Below are positions 30,939 to 43,400 of a stretch of 64,000 nucleotides of DNA, piece after piece. The stretch is taken from assembly GCF_035222275.1 (NCBI RefSeq), contig NC_085884.1, positions 2,418,001 to 2,482,000 of the forward strand, written 5' to 3'. The notes beneath the pieces are model-generated. The model had not been told where the DNA came from. It was given only the letters and a program-made list of their open reading frames with translations, and searched no databases. Origin of the DNA: Podospora bellae-mahoneyi (lineage: Eukaryota > Ascomycota > Sordariomycetes > Sordariales > Podosporaceae). The translations under genes were made by a program, and so were the position numbers. Numbering within the stretch: position 1 is the first letter of the stretch; every line of letters starts with the position of its first letter.

Positions 30939-31440
30939 ATGACATTGCCAGGCGTTTGGGGCATGATGCATAGCATGGGATTGGGAAAGAACATTAACGA
31001 ATATCATGACCCATTTCGACATCGAAACTGAGAGAGAAAAAATGGCGGTTTTGCATTTCGTTTGACCATGATCATTTGTAAAAAAGGTATGACGAGAAAA
31101 CTGTTTATACCGTGGCATTATATGTGCTGTGATGAAGACCCCTTCTCGTCGGCTTCCCTTAACCTCCCCCTTCCATCCCCATGCACAACCTGTGCTTGTC
31201 ATTGATGCGCTCCCCTCCAGTCCTGATGATCCAACCTTGACTCGGCATGACTCGATGATGTAGCCCTCTCCACACCATCTCCTCCGCGTGTCAAAGTCAA
31301 CTTGGGCATAGCAGCCCACCCCATTCATTTCAAAGCCTTGAAAGCATGAGCCCGTCCTCACACGCTGCCAAATGTTCTGAGACTCGTTCCTTCTCACCCA
31401 GACTGAATTATCTTATTTCTTGTCCACTGAGATAACCCGA
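30939..31440. other. Intergenic between convergent genes
   Basis: No supported gene; 3' regions of two converging genes. Confidence 0.35.
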
Positions 31441-31713
31441 CTACCGACTCGACATTGCGAAATAGAGCATAATCATCGGCCACCCCGTCGATAGTAAGAA
31501 CGCCGCCAGTACCGAGAATAGGTTTGGATCTCTGTCCGATTCCCTGCCCGACCAACGAGAAAGCAGCGTGACGGCGCACCAGATCATGCCGATACCATAC
31601 ACCGACCCAGCCCACGCGATGCCCAAGATGATGCTGTTCATCTGGTCTTCCTTGGCGAACACGGCACCAGCGGTGTCAGCGAAAGGCTCCTCGAGAGAAA
31701 GATTCTGACCCAT
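31441..31713 (-). CDS. Small two-helix membrane protein
   Basis: A 90-residue single-exon ORF with a true ATG: MGQNLSLEEPFADTAGAVFA. It has two hydrophobic helices, IILGIAWAGSVYGIGMIWCA at about residues 28-47 and LFSVLAAFLLSTGWPMIML at about 66-84, separated by a short Arg/Asp/Ser-rich loop. The size and layout fit a small organelle or ER membrane protein. The long CT/GA-rich upstream tract (31740-32100) is typical of an active fungal promoter and 5' UTR. No family named. Confidence 0.6.
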   Translation of the reverse strand: MGQNLSLEEPFADTAGAVFAKEDQMNSIILGIAWAGSVYGIGMIWCAVTLLSRWSGRESDRDPNLFSVLAAFLLSTGWPMIMLYFAMSSR

Positions 31714-33879
31714 TTTGGCGGTTGGTGTGTGGTGCTACTGAGATAAAAAGAGAGAGTGTGGTGTTGTCGCTAGTTGGTGGTAAAAATGCAGGATAGCGAG
31801 GTGATGGTTCGACCAGCGACAGACAAGGAAAATCCAAGCACAGGGTATATAATAAAATGATAAAGTCGAAATCTGACCGAGAGGATTAAAAGGTCAAATG
31901 GAAAAGAGAATGGTAGAATCGAAGTAGTATTGTGTTGGGAAATGACTGCGACCAGCGACCAGCGATCAATAACCTGCCCGACAACAGCAGTGGGAAAAAA
32001 AGAACGAATGGGAATTTGTTGATAGAGAGAGGGAAAAGGTGGAAGAAAAGAGATGGGAAAAGAGAAGCAGATGGAAAAAGAGAAGAGAGAGTCGAATCTC
32101 AAACACACCATCTCGTCTTGGGTAGCGCAAGGAGGTCAAAAGCTGAGGCGATCTAACAGCGAGGCGAGGTTGGTGATTGGCCCCTCCCCCAGACTTGAGA
32201 CGGTTGGTGATCCGGACGAGCCTCCTTTTACAGGGGGTGACCACCTGGTCGGTGGCCCGTGCTGGAAACAATGCCATGTTACCCTCCTTGACTTACCGCA
32301 CGGCTTTGGGAGTTTCCGGATGAAAAACAGATGAGATCGTCGGCTCATGGTCATGCTGGATGCTACCATTGATCAGATGCAGAAAGTCAAAATGTATAAA
32401 TATCGAAGCGTCTTCTTCTGCAGTTTGAGTGAAGGGCAAGGGGCCCAGACACGCGAGGTTGCGCTGACGTCGCTCTGTTCAGTGGGTTAATGTGGGGCAT
32501 CAAAGGGCCCCAGCGTCTTTTGCTTTTGCGCCTGCCATCTCATCATCTCTGACACGCCCAGCAACACCTGGGGCAACACCATCGGGCTGTCTCCCAGATG
32601 AGTTTTCTCATCAATTGCATTTGAAGTTGAGGGTTCGAATCAGGAGCGGCCAAGCGCAGAAACAAGCGCCAAGGCAGTATCCGACGGCGCTTGTGTTGGA
32701 ATGCCAGGCCTGGCCACCTTCCTGGCCTATCAGGACGGCCTGGATGCAATTGCTGCTGTGACAGCGAGAATCCCATCCTTTGTTGTCCTTTGACATTCTT
32801 CTGGTTTTTCGCTTGAAATGTTGAGTCTTTTGGGTGGGTGGGTGCATTTAAGGGTTCATTTTCATCAACGCTGGGACCCCTGATATGGCTGTCTGGGATT
32901 AGTTTTCTATATTCGTGACCTCGTGAGACGAAGAACAATGGAATTCTGGACATCTTTGGCACCAAAGATGCAGGAGGCAAAACAGAGCATTGTATGGACA
33001 TCTGACATGAACCACACGCTTTACCAAAGTCTTAAGGACTGCTATAAGTAGGTGGTGTGGACTTTGCCTCTTCCCCAAGGCTGAGTCTTCCAAAGCCAGC
33101 ACACTATCGGTCAAATCTGCAACCGCAACTCGCTACCAAGAGCAAGCTGGCATGGCAGTGAATCAGGAGTGCCAATATTCCTTGAAATACCTTAACGATC
33201 TATTCTCAGCCCTGTATAACGTCATCTATGGTCACACTTCAGCCCAGCCGGGAGAATGCATGGCCTTAATTTATAATCTTCTCATTCCTCTAAGATTCTA
33301 TCTCAGTCGTTTCCCGGAATGCCACTATCCTGTTAGCACAATTCGAGATCTTGATGCCCCCCGGAGGGAACCTTTCTAGTAGTAGTGTACTGGAAATGGA
33401 GACCGCGGTAAGAAAACTTGCCCTGAATCATGAATGACAATTTCTCCATTTTGAATATCGTGGCTCATTGAAAGACTTGCAGGAATCATGAGTGCTGGAT
33501 TACGGCTGCTGGTCGACAGAGTCTAAGCGGCTTGTGGTAATTGGATTGCATCATCTGACGGTTCTCTAGATTTTCTTTGGCGCACACCGTTGCGCATGTT
33601 GTGGGTTTGAGACGTACCTAATGCACCTTCAGTTCATAAGAAAAAAGCCTTGTTATTCATCGCCATCAAAGAGCATCTGAGAAGGCCAGAATGTGCAGCA
33701 AGCAAACAGGGCTGTGGTGGAGTGTGGCGCCAGGGTGGTTGAACTTTGGCCTTTCATCGCTCCTTCCCTTACTGTTGTCTGCTGCCTTGAACTTCTTTCA
33801 AAAGTCTTCACCCCAACTCTGCTTGCCCCGTTCACCGCAACCTCCGACTTTTCCCGACACATGCCCAGTACCCAGCAAA
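31714..33879. other. Long intergenic tract
   Basis: 31740-32150 is purine/pyrimidine-skewed and probably promoter/5' UTR of the small membrane-protein gene. The rest has only short frames (for example a 75-codon plus ORF at 33152-33379 with no family match). No RNA gene or repeat was seen. Confidence 0.4.
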
Positions 33880-34479
33880 ATGACAGATACGGATCAGCCA
33901 CACTCTCACCTCGAGGAATCACAAGACATTGTTATGAAACAAGATGAGCCACGGGCTTTCCCAGAAGTGCCACGGACTTTGCCAGAAGTGCCCCAAGTGC
34001 CGCAAGATTCGCAGACCCTCAACGAATTCCGGAAGTCCGCCGACGAAGTCGCCCGCCTCGCCCTCCTAGTACAGCAGGAACAAGAAAATGATCAGCTTTT
34101 GTGCACCGCAAGTTCGGTTAACCTCATTGGCGACTTTGTCACTGCCTGGAGGATCCACGATCGGCTATTTCCGGGGCACGGCTCACCCAGTTCATATTTC
34201 CACGGAAAGGCCAAATTGAGGTGGGTGAGAGCTACTCAGCTGCGATCACGACCGAAATGAATTGATGAGGCATTTCTGGCAAGGTTGAAATGCCTGGGTG
34301 GGGTGGGCAAAAAGGATGGTGAGCGGCATATCCGGGCAAGGCAAATGAGAGAGATTCTAATGTTAGACAGTTTAGATACCAGCAAGGAGAATCTTCCCGC
34401 GGGAAGAAATGTTTTCAGGGGAGGATACCACAGCAAAAATCTCGATCAGACGTATGTTTGTACTCGTAAATTCTATTAA
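33880..34479 (+). CDS. Unknown small protein with a 45-nt, frame-preserving intron
   Basis: Start MTDTDQPHSHLEESQDIVMK. A short PEVPRTLPEVPQVPQ repeat is followed by a helical part (FRKSADEVARLALLVQQEQE). The frame meets a TGA at 34258-34260, but the very same frame continues with protein-like sequence (FLARLKCLGGVGKKDGERHI to TYVCTRKFY). Removing 34225-34269 (GTGAGA donor, AG acceptor, 45 nt, divisible by three) takes out the stop and joins both parts in phase, giving 184 residues. Without splicing a 126-residue protein results. The intron is at the short limit for fungi. No family recognised. Confidence 0.45.
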
Positions 34480-34790
34480 TGACTAGCACAACAGCGATGG
34501 GTTGTGATATTGAGATTCCCCAATAGAGGCATGTCGAGAACATGGCCGATGGATACATACGTGAGACATTGGCTCAATTGACGCATAAAGCTGCGGAATT
34601 CCATCTCCATTCCGGGGACGGGACATGTGAGGACCACGCCGGGCTGACAGTCGTTGAAATATGGGATCTCACCTCGCAATACGACGTCGACGTCGTACAG
34701 CCGCGTATACGCTGACAATATTCTGCGAGGTTCGAAGCGGGGTCTCAATGTCTCGGCACTTAGACTTGACCTTCAAAGGTCGAGATTTAA
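34480..34790. promoter_or_regulatory. Promoter region of the carboxylesterase gene
   Basis: No coding sequence is supported. It lies directly upstream of the esterase ATG. Confidence 0.3.
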
Positions 34791-36377
34791 ATGACCGAGC
34801 AGAGTCAAAACATGTTGCTGACTGTGCTTTCCTTCAAGTTAGCAACCACCGCGGTTGCAACCACTGTTCAATCGTTATCCTGCCAGCCGGCAATTGCTCA
34901 AGATGCCCAAGTCAAAACCACATCCGGCCTCATCACCGGGCACCTCTCCCCGGACGCCTCCTGTGCAGTTGAATTTCTCGGCATTCCCTACGCAAAACCC
35001 CCTCTAGGTGACCTACGATTCGCACCACCCCAAAGGCTCCTCACCCCGGACCTCTCCCGTAACGCCTCTTCCTTTGGATACGACTGCCCCCTGTCCCCCT
35101 CCCAGCCATCCAACTACCCAGGCTTGACTCCCCAAGCCCAGCGAGTAATCAACTTCTTCGCTTCCGCCGCCGGCACCCCCCAGAATGAAGACTGCCTCAC
35201 CCTCAACATCTGGTCTCCCCTCCCTCCTCAGCCGCAGCCCCTCAAACCAGTCCTCATCTTCTTCTACGGCGGCCGCTTCACAATCGGCAACACCAACACC
35301 CCCTTCTACCACGGCGGCCGCCTCGCCTCCGCCCAGGATATCATCGTCATAACAGTCAATTACCGCCTCAACATCTTTGGCTTCCCTGGCTCATCACACC
35401 TCCCGTTTCAAAACCCCGGGCTTCGTGATCAACGCGCTGCGGTGGAATGGGTGCGTAATAACATCCTTTTCTTTGGCGGTGACCCAAGCAAGATCACCCT
35501 TGCAGGACAGTCCTCTGGTGCCGTGAGCGTGGATAACTGGGCATACGCCTACCACGGCGATCCGATTGTCCGGGGGTTGATCGGCCACTCCGGCACCGCG
35601 CTTTCCTTCCCATCAAATGCGAAATCTGTTCAGCAATCGAATTTCGAAGCTGTCGCCAGTTTGGTCAACTGTTCCCTTCCCAACCCAATCACTTGCATGA
35701 GGGCAGTCCCCTGGACAACCCTCCTCTCGGCAGCCTCGTCTATCAAACCAGCCAAAAGCAGCAGTCGATTAAGGGGCATACCACCCTTTTGGCCCGCACC
35801 GGATAACATTACCTTTTTTGCCGCTGATGAGCTCCCTGGGCTGCCTTTGGCGAGGATTCCTGTTTTATTGGGGAGTACAGATAATGAGGCGGGGTATTAT
35901 CGTGTTCCGGCTTATGCGCAGAATATCACTCCTACTGTGGAGGAGGTGAGGTCGTTTCATTTGGAGAGTTTTACTTGTCCGGTGTTGTATCAGGCTAGTC
36001 AGAGAAGGGGGAGGGGGGTGCGGGTTTGGGTGTACAGGTATGAGGCTGATTGGGAGAATACGAGGTTGTATGAGGGGTCAGGGGCGTATCATGGAGTGGA
36101 TATGAATATGGTTTTTGGGAATGGGAAGGTGGTGAGTGAGATTGAGATGAAAAAGGAGCAAAGGGAATTGATGGCGTTGGTTCAGGGGGCTTGGGGGGGG
36201 TTTGTGAGGGATCCGGGAGGGGGGATGGAGGGGGTGGGCTGGGAAGGGTTTAGGAGGGGGAGGATGGCGGTTATTGGGAGGGGAAATAAGGCGATAATTG
36301 AGTTTCTTGATGTAGAGGGATATGAGAGGGATTGTGAGGGGGTTGTTCTCGGGGCGTTGGGGGTGATGGGGGGTTGA
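34791..36377 (+). CDS. Secreted type-B carboxylesterase/lipase
   Basis: A single exon of 528 residues. A second ATG at 34812 gives a cleaner signal peptide (MLLTVLSFKLATTAVATTVQ). Family motifs appear in order: VEFLGIPYAKPPLGDLRF, NEDCLTLNIWSP, LIFFYGGRFTIGN (oxyanion-hole region), and VNYRLNIFGFPG. The nucleophile elbow is GQSSG with Ser at about 241. The acidic residue lies in STDNEAGYY and the histidine in GAYHGVDMNMVFGN. Type-B enzymes hydrolyse carboxylic esters outside the cell. The usual elbow is GESAG; Gln replaces Glu here, a tolerated variant in the family but worth noting. The last 170 residues are Gly/Arg-rich with G-dominated codons. Upstream genes offer no pathway clue. Confidence 0.88.
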   Translation: MTEQSQNMLLTVLSFKLATTAVATTVQSLSCQPAIAQDAQVKTTSGLITGHLSPDASCAVEFLGIPYAKPPLGDLRFAPPQRLLTPDLSRNASSFGYDCPLSPSQPSNYPGLTPQAQRVINFFASAAGTPQNEDCLTLNIWSPLPPQPQPLKPVLIFFYGGRFTIGNTNTPFYHGGRLASAQDIIVITVNYRLNIFGFPGSSHLPFQNPGLRDQRAAVEWVRNNILFFGGDPSKITLAGQSSGAVSVDNWAYAYHGDPIVRGLIGHSGTALSFPSNAKSVQQSNFEAVASLVNCSLPNPITCMRAVPWTTLLSAASSIKPAKSSSRLRGIPPFWPAPDNITFFAADELPGLPLARIPVLLGSTDNEAGYYRVPAYAQNITPTVEEVRSFHLESFTCPVLYQASQRRGRGVRVWVYRYEADWENTRLYEGSGAYHGVDMNMVFGNGKVVSEIEMKKEQRELMALVQGAWGGFVRDPGGGMEGVGWEGFRRGRMAVIGRGNKAIIEFLDVEGYERDCEGVVLGALGVMGG

Positions 36378-36912
36378 ACCTTTGGGGATTGGGTAGTAGT
36401 CGTTGATGTGATTGTAGTGTAGGAGGGAACCTTTTGAGAAGTAGTATCATAACTTTAGCACGAAGTATTAATATATAACGGACAGAGTTTGGGGTGGTCT
36501 TTGAGTTCACTATCGGCTGTGGTGCCTAAACGAAATGCCTGTAAAGTTGCCAGCCTGAGCTGATATTGAGGGTGTGTGAGGTGATTTTCAAAGCCTGGGA
36601 GCCTTCCTGGCGTGTGTGTATTATCAGTAACGGCCGAATTCGAAGGTTCGATCAAAAGTCATCTAAGCCATTCATCTGAACTTCAGTCCTCAGGCTCGCA
36701 CACTGACGAGTTGAACACCAGTTAGGTTCGACTTTTCTTCGTGCCCATGGCCGCCCGGAGTTTCACAGTCAATGACCTATTATCAGTCCTTCTTTTTCCA
36801 CACTATTGTTCTTAGACAATTTCTATTCTTACCGCCCAGACCTATCTTTACAACTTCAGACGAACACTCAACCTTTCGTCCCATATTTGAAGCCACAAAA
36901 GCACCGCCCACC
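36378..36912. other. Intergenic
   Basis: 3' UTR of the esterase and 5' region of the next gene. The open frame beginning at 36772 is only a 5' extension of that gene with a hydrophobic, unlikely leader. Confidence 0.4.
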
Positions 36913-37556
36913 ATGGCCCCAATGAGCTTCAAAGACTCCATTTCCCGCGTGGCAGGCTGGCACCTCCGAATCACACTCGCCTGGAGATACGGCGGCCAAG
37001 ACATCGGCCACCTGTTCCAGAGAATGAAATGGGCCCTGGTAGAGCACGAGGAACGCTTCGACAAACACTTTCCCCCTCCCGACCTGGACACCGAGGAAGG
37101 TCGCAAGGCGGAGGAGATGCTGGAGGAGTTCCTTGCCACCTGGGAGCTCGACATTGAAAAAATGGAGACGCCCGAGTTCTTGACCAGCTTGATGCACATC
37201 TTCAACGAGGATCTGGAGCCAAAGTATCAGCTGAAGGACTTTCACTCCGACTTTATCAGCCCTGGTGGTGTTTGGAAGACGATGGAGACTCTGGGGCCGA
37301 TTATTGATAGAGGGGTATGTTGAGCTGTTCTTTTTTGTTTGAGTGGGATCCAACTGACAGAGAGTCGTTTTATCAGATGCCTGCCGAGTCCCCCAAGAAC
37401 GAGCCCGAGCTGCCCAAGCTCCTTGAGCGACCGCTGCCTCTCCTCGTCACCTGCAATGGCTGTGGTGGAAAGAAGCTGTTTGGCACAGGCAGGCTGGCTC
37501 TCAAGAAGCACCGTGGGATTGGCCGTCTTCGTCGCCAGCGCCAGCGGAAGAAGTGA
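36913..37556 (+). CDS. Unknown two-exon protein with a basic C-terminal tail
   Basis: Exons 36913-37314 and 37377-37556 (GTATGT donor, ATCAG acceptor) give 193 residues. The ATG in ACCATGG context, giving MAPMSFKDSISRVAGWHLRI, is preferred over the upstream one. Exon 1 is helical and acidic (EEGRKAEEMLEEFLATWELD). Exon 2 carries VTCNGCGGKKLFGTGRLALK, a CxxC pair, and ends in an Arg/Lys-rich RRQRQRKK tail. This suggests a nuclear or nucleic-acid-associated protein, but no family is recognised. Confidence 0.6.
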
Positions 37557-39035
37557 TGGCATGGGACTTCTTCTCACTGATTCGGTTGAAGACATGTCAA
37601 TCCTCGGGTGAAGGCTCAGTATCAGAGATATCATAATACAAGAGTCATCTTTCAACACTCATGGACAAAATATTACACATTACAATTAGAATTTTGTTGC
37701 AGTTTCTCTGTCTACAGGGTGTTGAATCACCAGTCAAATCTCCCTGAGACGAAGTTTGACCACAGGTCAGTACCAAACTGTCATCACCGAAATGAAAATA
37801 CTGTTGCGCCGTTCCAACCGCCAGCCACAACTCTGGCTGGCGGTCCTTTCCGCAACATTTCAATGTCATCACACACGTCAACAACATCTTCATCACACTG
37901 GACTTAGTAATTTCGATGTCTTGCTCTCACTCCCAGAGGGTTGTTAGCATGCAAAAAGGTCACGGTGGGTTGGTATGGGAGGAAACTGCACTGAGCCTTC
38001 AAGAGACAGTATGCAAAAACAAAACCGATTTTTGGTGGGAGATAGGAAGAGATGGAGAGGGTTAAATAGTTGGGATCTGGCACCTCTACGGCACGTGCTA
38101 AAGGCTGTGGGTGACGCGTGGCATCGTCTGGAAGGCTCTGGACAGGACAGGAGCAAGGTCGAAAATTGCGTCACTGGGGGCCTTCAACGAGGCAGGCGCG
38201 TTGTACCTGGATGATGGGAAGGTAGGGACGACAGTCAGGTTGCGGGGTTAACGTTATTGATGGGTTACTCGTGAGTGCTTTGAGTTGGAATAATGCGACG
38301 TTGTGGATGGCAGCCATAGATTGTGGAATCAGATGGAGTTTGTTGTCACTCGGTCAAGACACGTCAAGACAGAGAGGATAACATTGGGAGTCAGAAATGT
38401 GACTGTAAATTGTGTCTCAGACGCTGACTAGATTTTGAACGTCTACCATGTGAAATGAGTCCTTGTAGTCATACCCAGCGGCATTGACTCCGCGGTGCTG
38501 CATTAGCATTCATGAAAGGACATCAATCTGTTGTCCATGTCCCATTTCCATTCCAAGTAGATGGCTATAAGTTTTTACACTGATCTACCACGCCCACCTT
38601 GCCCCTTACCAAGAATAGGACAGGTCTTTTGAGTGCAGAAGCTAATGAAATAGATTGTTGCTTGTTAAAATCACAAAGATTTTTGCTGGGATTGTGTGTA
38701 GTATCCCTTGACATAGAGTGTTATTCCTTATATGATAAGCCTTGATGAGCTTCACTGGCTGCCCTGAGTCACGATCGAGTTACTTCATTGGTCTCTCTGT
38801 GATAAATACAACAATGAAACGGAAGCCTATACCCATGCTGTTTTCGTTTCCTTTGGCTTTTGCAACCTCCATCAAATCATCAACCAACTGTACGCCTCGA
38901 CTATCTTTCAATGTCTATAAACCATCTTGAAACCGCATATTTCCTTGCCTCCCTACCACACACCAACCCCCGTAAGACGAGTAGGACAAAAAGCGCGCTC
39001 ATTCCTCTCCCAGCACCTGTATCTCCTCATGTGCC
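37557..39035. other. Intergenic, nothing supported
   Basis: About 1.5 kb with ordinary composition and only short open frames. No RNA gene, repeat or splice-linked coding exons were seen. Confidence 0.4.
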
Positions 39036-39317
39036 ATGGGACCAACACCAGAGCACATCGTTCAGCTCCCCGTCCGAAATGTGTCTGTTACTGCACCCGC
39101 CGAGGGTGAGACTGCTCCTGTCGCACAGCGGCATCAACAACGAGCTCAACAGCTCCAGCCTCAGGTCAGCACAGGTAGCCCACCTGAGCGCATGAATTTC
39201 ACCAGTTCACCCTACTACTACCCGCCCGCCTACCCGCCATCCATTCAAAGGCCATCCAGTTCTTCAGCAAGCGGCCCAGGAAGGCCGTCTTCCTATACCA
39301 CAGGACCTGGAATCTAG
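39036..39317 (+). CDS. Small Pro/Gln/Ser/Tyr-rich ORF
   Basis: A 93-residue single-exon ORF, MGPTPEHIVQLPVRNVSVTA, ending in a low-complexity YYYPPAYPP and Ser/Gly-rich tail. No signal peptide and no domain. It may be a real disordered protein or an exon of a larger gene; support is composition only. Confidence 0.3.
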   Translation: MGPTPEHIVQLPVRNVSVTAPAEGETAPVAQRHQQRAQQLQPQVSTGSPPERMNFTSSPYYYPPAYPPSIQRPSSSSASGPGRPSSYTTGPGI

Positions 39318-40422
39318 AGTCTCAAAATTCCCAATCCCACCTCTCCGATGAGCTCTTATCCTCCGCAGCATACCCTTCCTTGAGAACTGCAACCACCAAT
39401 CTTATTTACGGACTAGAGGACACGCAAAAAAAAAAACAAAAAAAAGAATATCAGTGACCAAGAGCGAACATCGAATCCACTTCTCAAAACATCACTACGA
39501 TCGAAACGACACCTTCTTCTCCCGCGATCTGACCAGTCAGCAGACAACCACAACAGGGGTAGTACATACATTACGTTACATGTAATTCGACGCATCCAAC
39601 ACGCTCTCTTAACAGAGGCGCGACCAGAAACATTGGACGATCCACGAATTACCATCAGAAAGTCACTTTTCTCCCTTCGCCTCTACCCCCCACCAGGAAA
39701 GAAATCCCCTACAAAAGACGACTAGGCCAAGAAAGCGTTACATTCTTCCCTCCCTAACCGGAAAACCTCAAAATGATGGCTTCCTGCTGAGTTAATACCA
39801 TCCATTCAATTCCCAGCATTCATGCCCCTTCTCCTTTCGCCTCTCCTGAGAAAGCCGATCAAGAGGTATTCGAAACCGAGGCTACACGCCGCCACCAACC
39901 TGAGTTTGCTCACAGTGTTGCATTGTCTCTCCTCAGGGAACATTGACTCTGGCTGAATCGCGGCGCTGGTCGTGTTCTCAACTTGCCTGGTCTCACCGGC
40001 CACTCTGACACTTACCTATCTCTTTTGCAATCATGACATCTCAATTTTTGACAAGACACATCACATCACATCGCAAAGCAGCAGGTACCATGGATACAAA
40101 ACAATACCGGTTCCTTTCATCAACTATCAAAACACGCACCAAAAAGCCGAAGTCATACCGCAGTCCTAAAACAACACGTGTGTGCCAAAGAACAAAACGT
40201 CCCGCCCGCAATCCATATTTCTCCCACGCCCTCTACCATTTAGTCATGTACTCATCAACCTCACCCCTATGACCTCCTCAATCTCCTCTTCTCAACCCTC
40301 TCCTCTCTCGACCTCCTCCGACTCTTCCTCCTCCCACCCCCATCAGTCCCAGCACTCCCAGTCCCAGATCTACTTCTCCCCCTCCCCCTCCTCCTCTTCC
40401 CCTGGTTCAGCAAGCCACGTTC
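39318..40422. other. Intergenic 3' of VPS13
   Basis: No supported gene. 40250-40420 is CT-rich and continues the C-skew of the VPS13 3' end. Confidence 0.4.
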
Positions 40423-43400
40423 CTACTCCAACCCTCTAAACCTCCTATTAAACTCCTCTACCGCCACCGCCACCATTCTATAAATAAACGTCCTCCCACT
40501 CTCCTCCCCAATAGGAATAAACGGCCCGTTCGTCCCCCCCCTCAACGTCAAGCTCAGCCCCGTCCTCTCCTTCGCAATAGTCTGAATATCCTTCAACGGC
40601 ACATCCCACTCCGTCTGCAACCTCCGGCTCCTAATCAGCAAAATCCTCGAGTACGTCACCATAACCACCATGTCCTCCGTCGGGAGCTCCAGGTGGGCAA
40701 TGTACTGCTCGTCAAAATACTTTCCATTGTCCACTTGCTTCAGCCATGACTGACCGAGCGCTTCCCGTTGGCTGTAGGGGCGGACGATACCGTCTGCGGG
40801 AATGTAACGGGGTAAACGGACACGATCGAGTTCCGAGCCGTCAAACACAGTTGTGGTGTTGCGTACGCCTTCAGAGATGTTCGACGCGAAATCCAAGACG
40901 CCAATGGCTGGTTTGGTGGCTAGACCAACGACACCCTTCCCGATACCCTTGAAGAAACCTAGCGCACCTTCTTGCTCCGCACCCTCAAGTGGCTTCCTCG
41001 CCAGACCTCCCACACCTGAAGCAACAGAGGTGAACAGGCTGTTAGCGCCCGCAGTGACGCCGTAAATGGCGTGCTTTGGCCGGTTGCGAGCACGAGTAAT
41101 GCGTCGCCTGTCCTGGAACTGCTTATCCATCGTTGCCGCCGCAAGACCCTTGGCGAAACTGCCAGTGACCTTGGAGAGCGAGTCACTGACGCCAAAGACC
41201 GATTTTTTGAAGAACGAACCCGCGCCACGGGCGACGCCGAGACCAAAGTCCTCGGGTTTGTCAGACATGATGAGCCCTTGGTAGGGTTCGTAAAAGATGT
41301 CGGCGAAGCCAGAGCTGATATTGTTGAACAGACCGACTGGGTTACCGAGGAAGTCAGCACTGCCCAAAATCTTGTGAACTTGGTACAGTGCTTCTTGGCT
41401 GTAGTGGTTCGAGATGTTCTGGATCAGGATCGGGATTGAAACACGGACGTTCTCCAGCATCAAGGCGTTGAACCGGATGGGCGCATCGTTGATGTTTCCA
41501 ATGGCCATGGTCATGACATTGAAGAAGAACATGACAGGGTTCCGCGACGAAGTCTTGTCTTCGGCATTGACACGCTCCGTGCGGACAAAAGACAGATCAA
41601 GCTGCATGGGCTGGATGTTGAGAACCTCAAAGTAGATGTCCTTGCCGGACTGCTGCTGCTTGGGCTGCGGGATGTCAATGTTGTCATCGCAGAGCTTGTC
41701 CTCCTCGACAGTGTCTGACCACGAAGCCCCCGGAATCTTGGAGTACTCCAACACCGCATAGATGAAGTCTTCGTCGAGTTCGACAGTCATCTCTTGCAAG
41801 AGAATGGTAGCGTACTTGATGTACTCGACGCCATAAGAATCATCCTTGACACGAGTGACCATGGCGTGCAGCGACGGGTGAGCGTCAACCTCCTGGGCGC
41901 GCTTCGGAACCACGCTGGGGTAGAGAATCATGGGGAAGATGCCGCCATAGAGTTGGTTGTCAATCTGGATCCACTTGACAGCCAAGCTGATAGTCTGGTA
42001 GAGAGGCGAGTCACTGTACCGAAGCGCGACATCACGGAAGGTGATGTAAGCCAACTCCTTCAGCTGTGAGTTGATGAGAGATACGCCAATGCCAGACAGA
42101 CGCAGCTGCGCCCTAAAGGTAGTGCCTGTATCCAACTCTTTGGCCTCGAAGCCTTCGCGACTGGTGGTGGATCCTGCGTTGGACTTTTGCCGGTACAAAC
42201 TCTTGGACTGCTTAAAGTTGGATAGGATGAGAGTCTGTGTCGGGCCGTCGGCGGTGACATTGATGTCAATGATCTTGGACTGCCCGTTGGTGCCAATAAA
42301 CTTCATGGGCATCAAGTTTCCAATCTCGGCCAGCTTAACATAGCGCTCCTTGCTGTAAGCACTGATGCAAACCTCCTTGTGCTTCGCGGCTGGGAAGTCC
42401 CAGGCATAGGGCATGATGCTCCTGGGTGGCAGACGGTAGCGCACAGGCCTCCAGCCAGACCGGTCCTCGGTGCCATCCTCATCGATATTGGGGTTGACCT
42501 GATAAAAGGTGAACTCGGTGTCACTCTCATTGCGCATGGAGAAAGGCCAGGCCTTTTGCTCCATGGACAGGTTGAGGAATATGGTGGCATCCTCCATGAG
42601 AATGTCAACCCGGACGAGGCGCTGACGCTGACCAGCCTTGGCAATCTTGATGTGAGTTGTGCCGAGATCTGAGATGTTGAAAGGTGCTGTCCATTGGTTG
42701 TCGACACCAGGATGGCACATGCAAAGTTGCTTCACATGACCTCTGTTGAGAAAGTGTAATGGCCGGAAGGCACCACTCTTGAGCGAGATAAGGCCAGATG
42801 AGCTGGGCTCCCGGATGTTGATGTCTTCCCCAAGCTTGTTTTGGATGACATATCTTGGCGCCAGGGTAACCGTCTTGATCATCTTGTACTTGCCCTGACC
42901 CGACTCGACAGTAACACCAAGATGGATCTCGGCATTCCGTGTTGGAGAGTTGAGCACAACTTCCGACGTGCTTCCGATCGCGTCAAAGCTCTGCGGCTTA
43001 CTCCACTCCGAGTCGCCGACCTTGAGTAGAGCACGATTGCGGTGGTCGTCACTGTTGAAGGAGAACATCATGGGCTTGGTCTTGCGGTGGCTTCCGTCGC
43101 CAATGTCGATGAGCGCCTGACCCGCTGCAGCCTTGGCCTGTTGCATGAAACCCTTGGAACGGACGCTGACATCCATACCCGTCTTGTTGAGCACGACGTA
43201 GGGGCTGTACACGGTGACCTTGAATGCACCACCGCTGTCTGGAATACGATAGTAGTGCAGCCGCAGGTTGAGCGCCATACCAGCATCGTCCTTGCAAACG
43301 AGATGTGTTTCCTTTTTGAAGTCATCGGTGGCCCCAGCGTTGATGATGGCAAACTCGCTCGGCTTGAACACAGTGTCCTGCATATCGACACTGAGGAGCA

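Noticed and set aside
34258-34260. Programmed stop-codon read-through at TGA
   Set aside because: The context TGA-ATT is not the known read-through TGA-CTA, and a 45-nt GT-AG intron explains the frame.
34476-34748. 90-codon minus-strand frame upstream of the esterase
   Set aside because: No motifs or splice context; overlaps the esterase promoter region.
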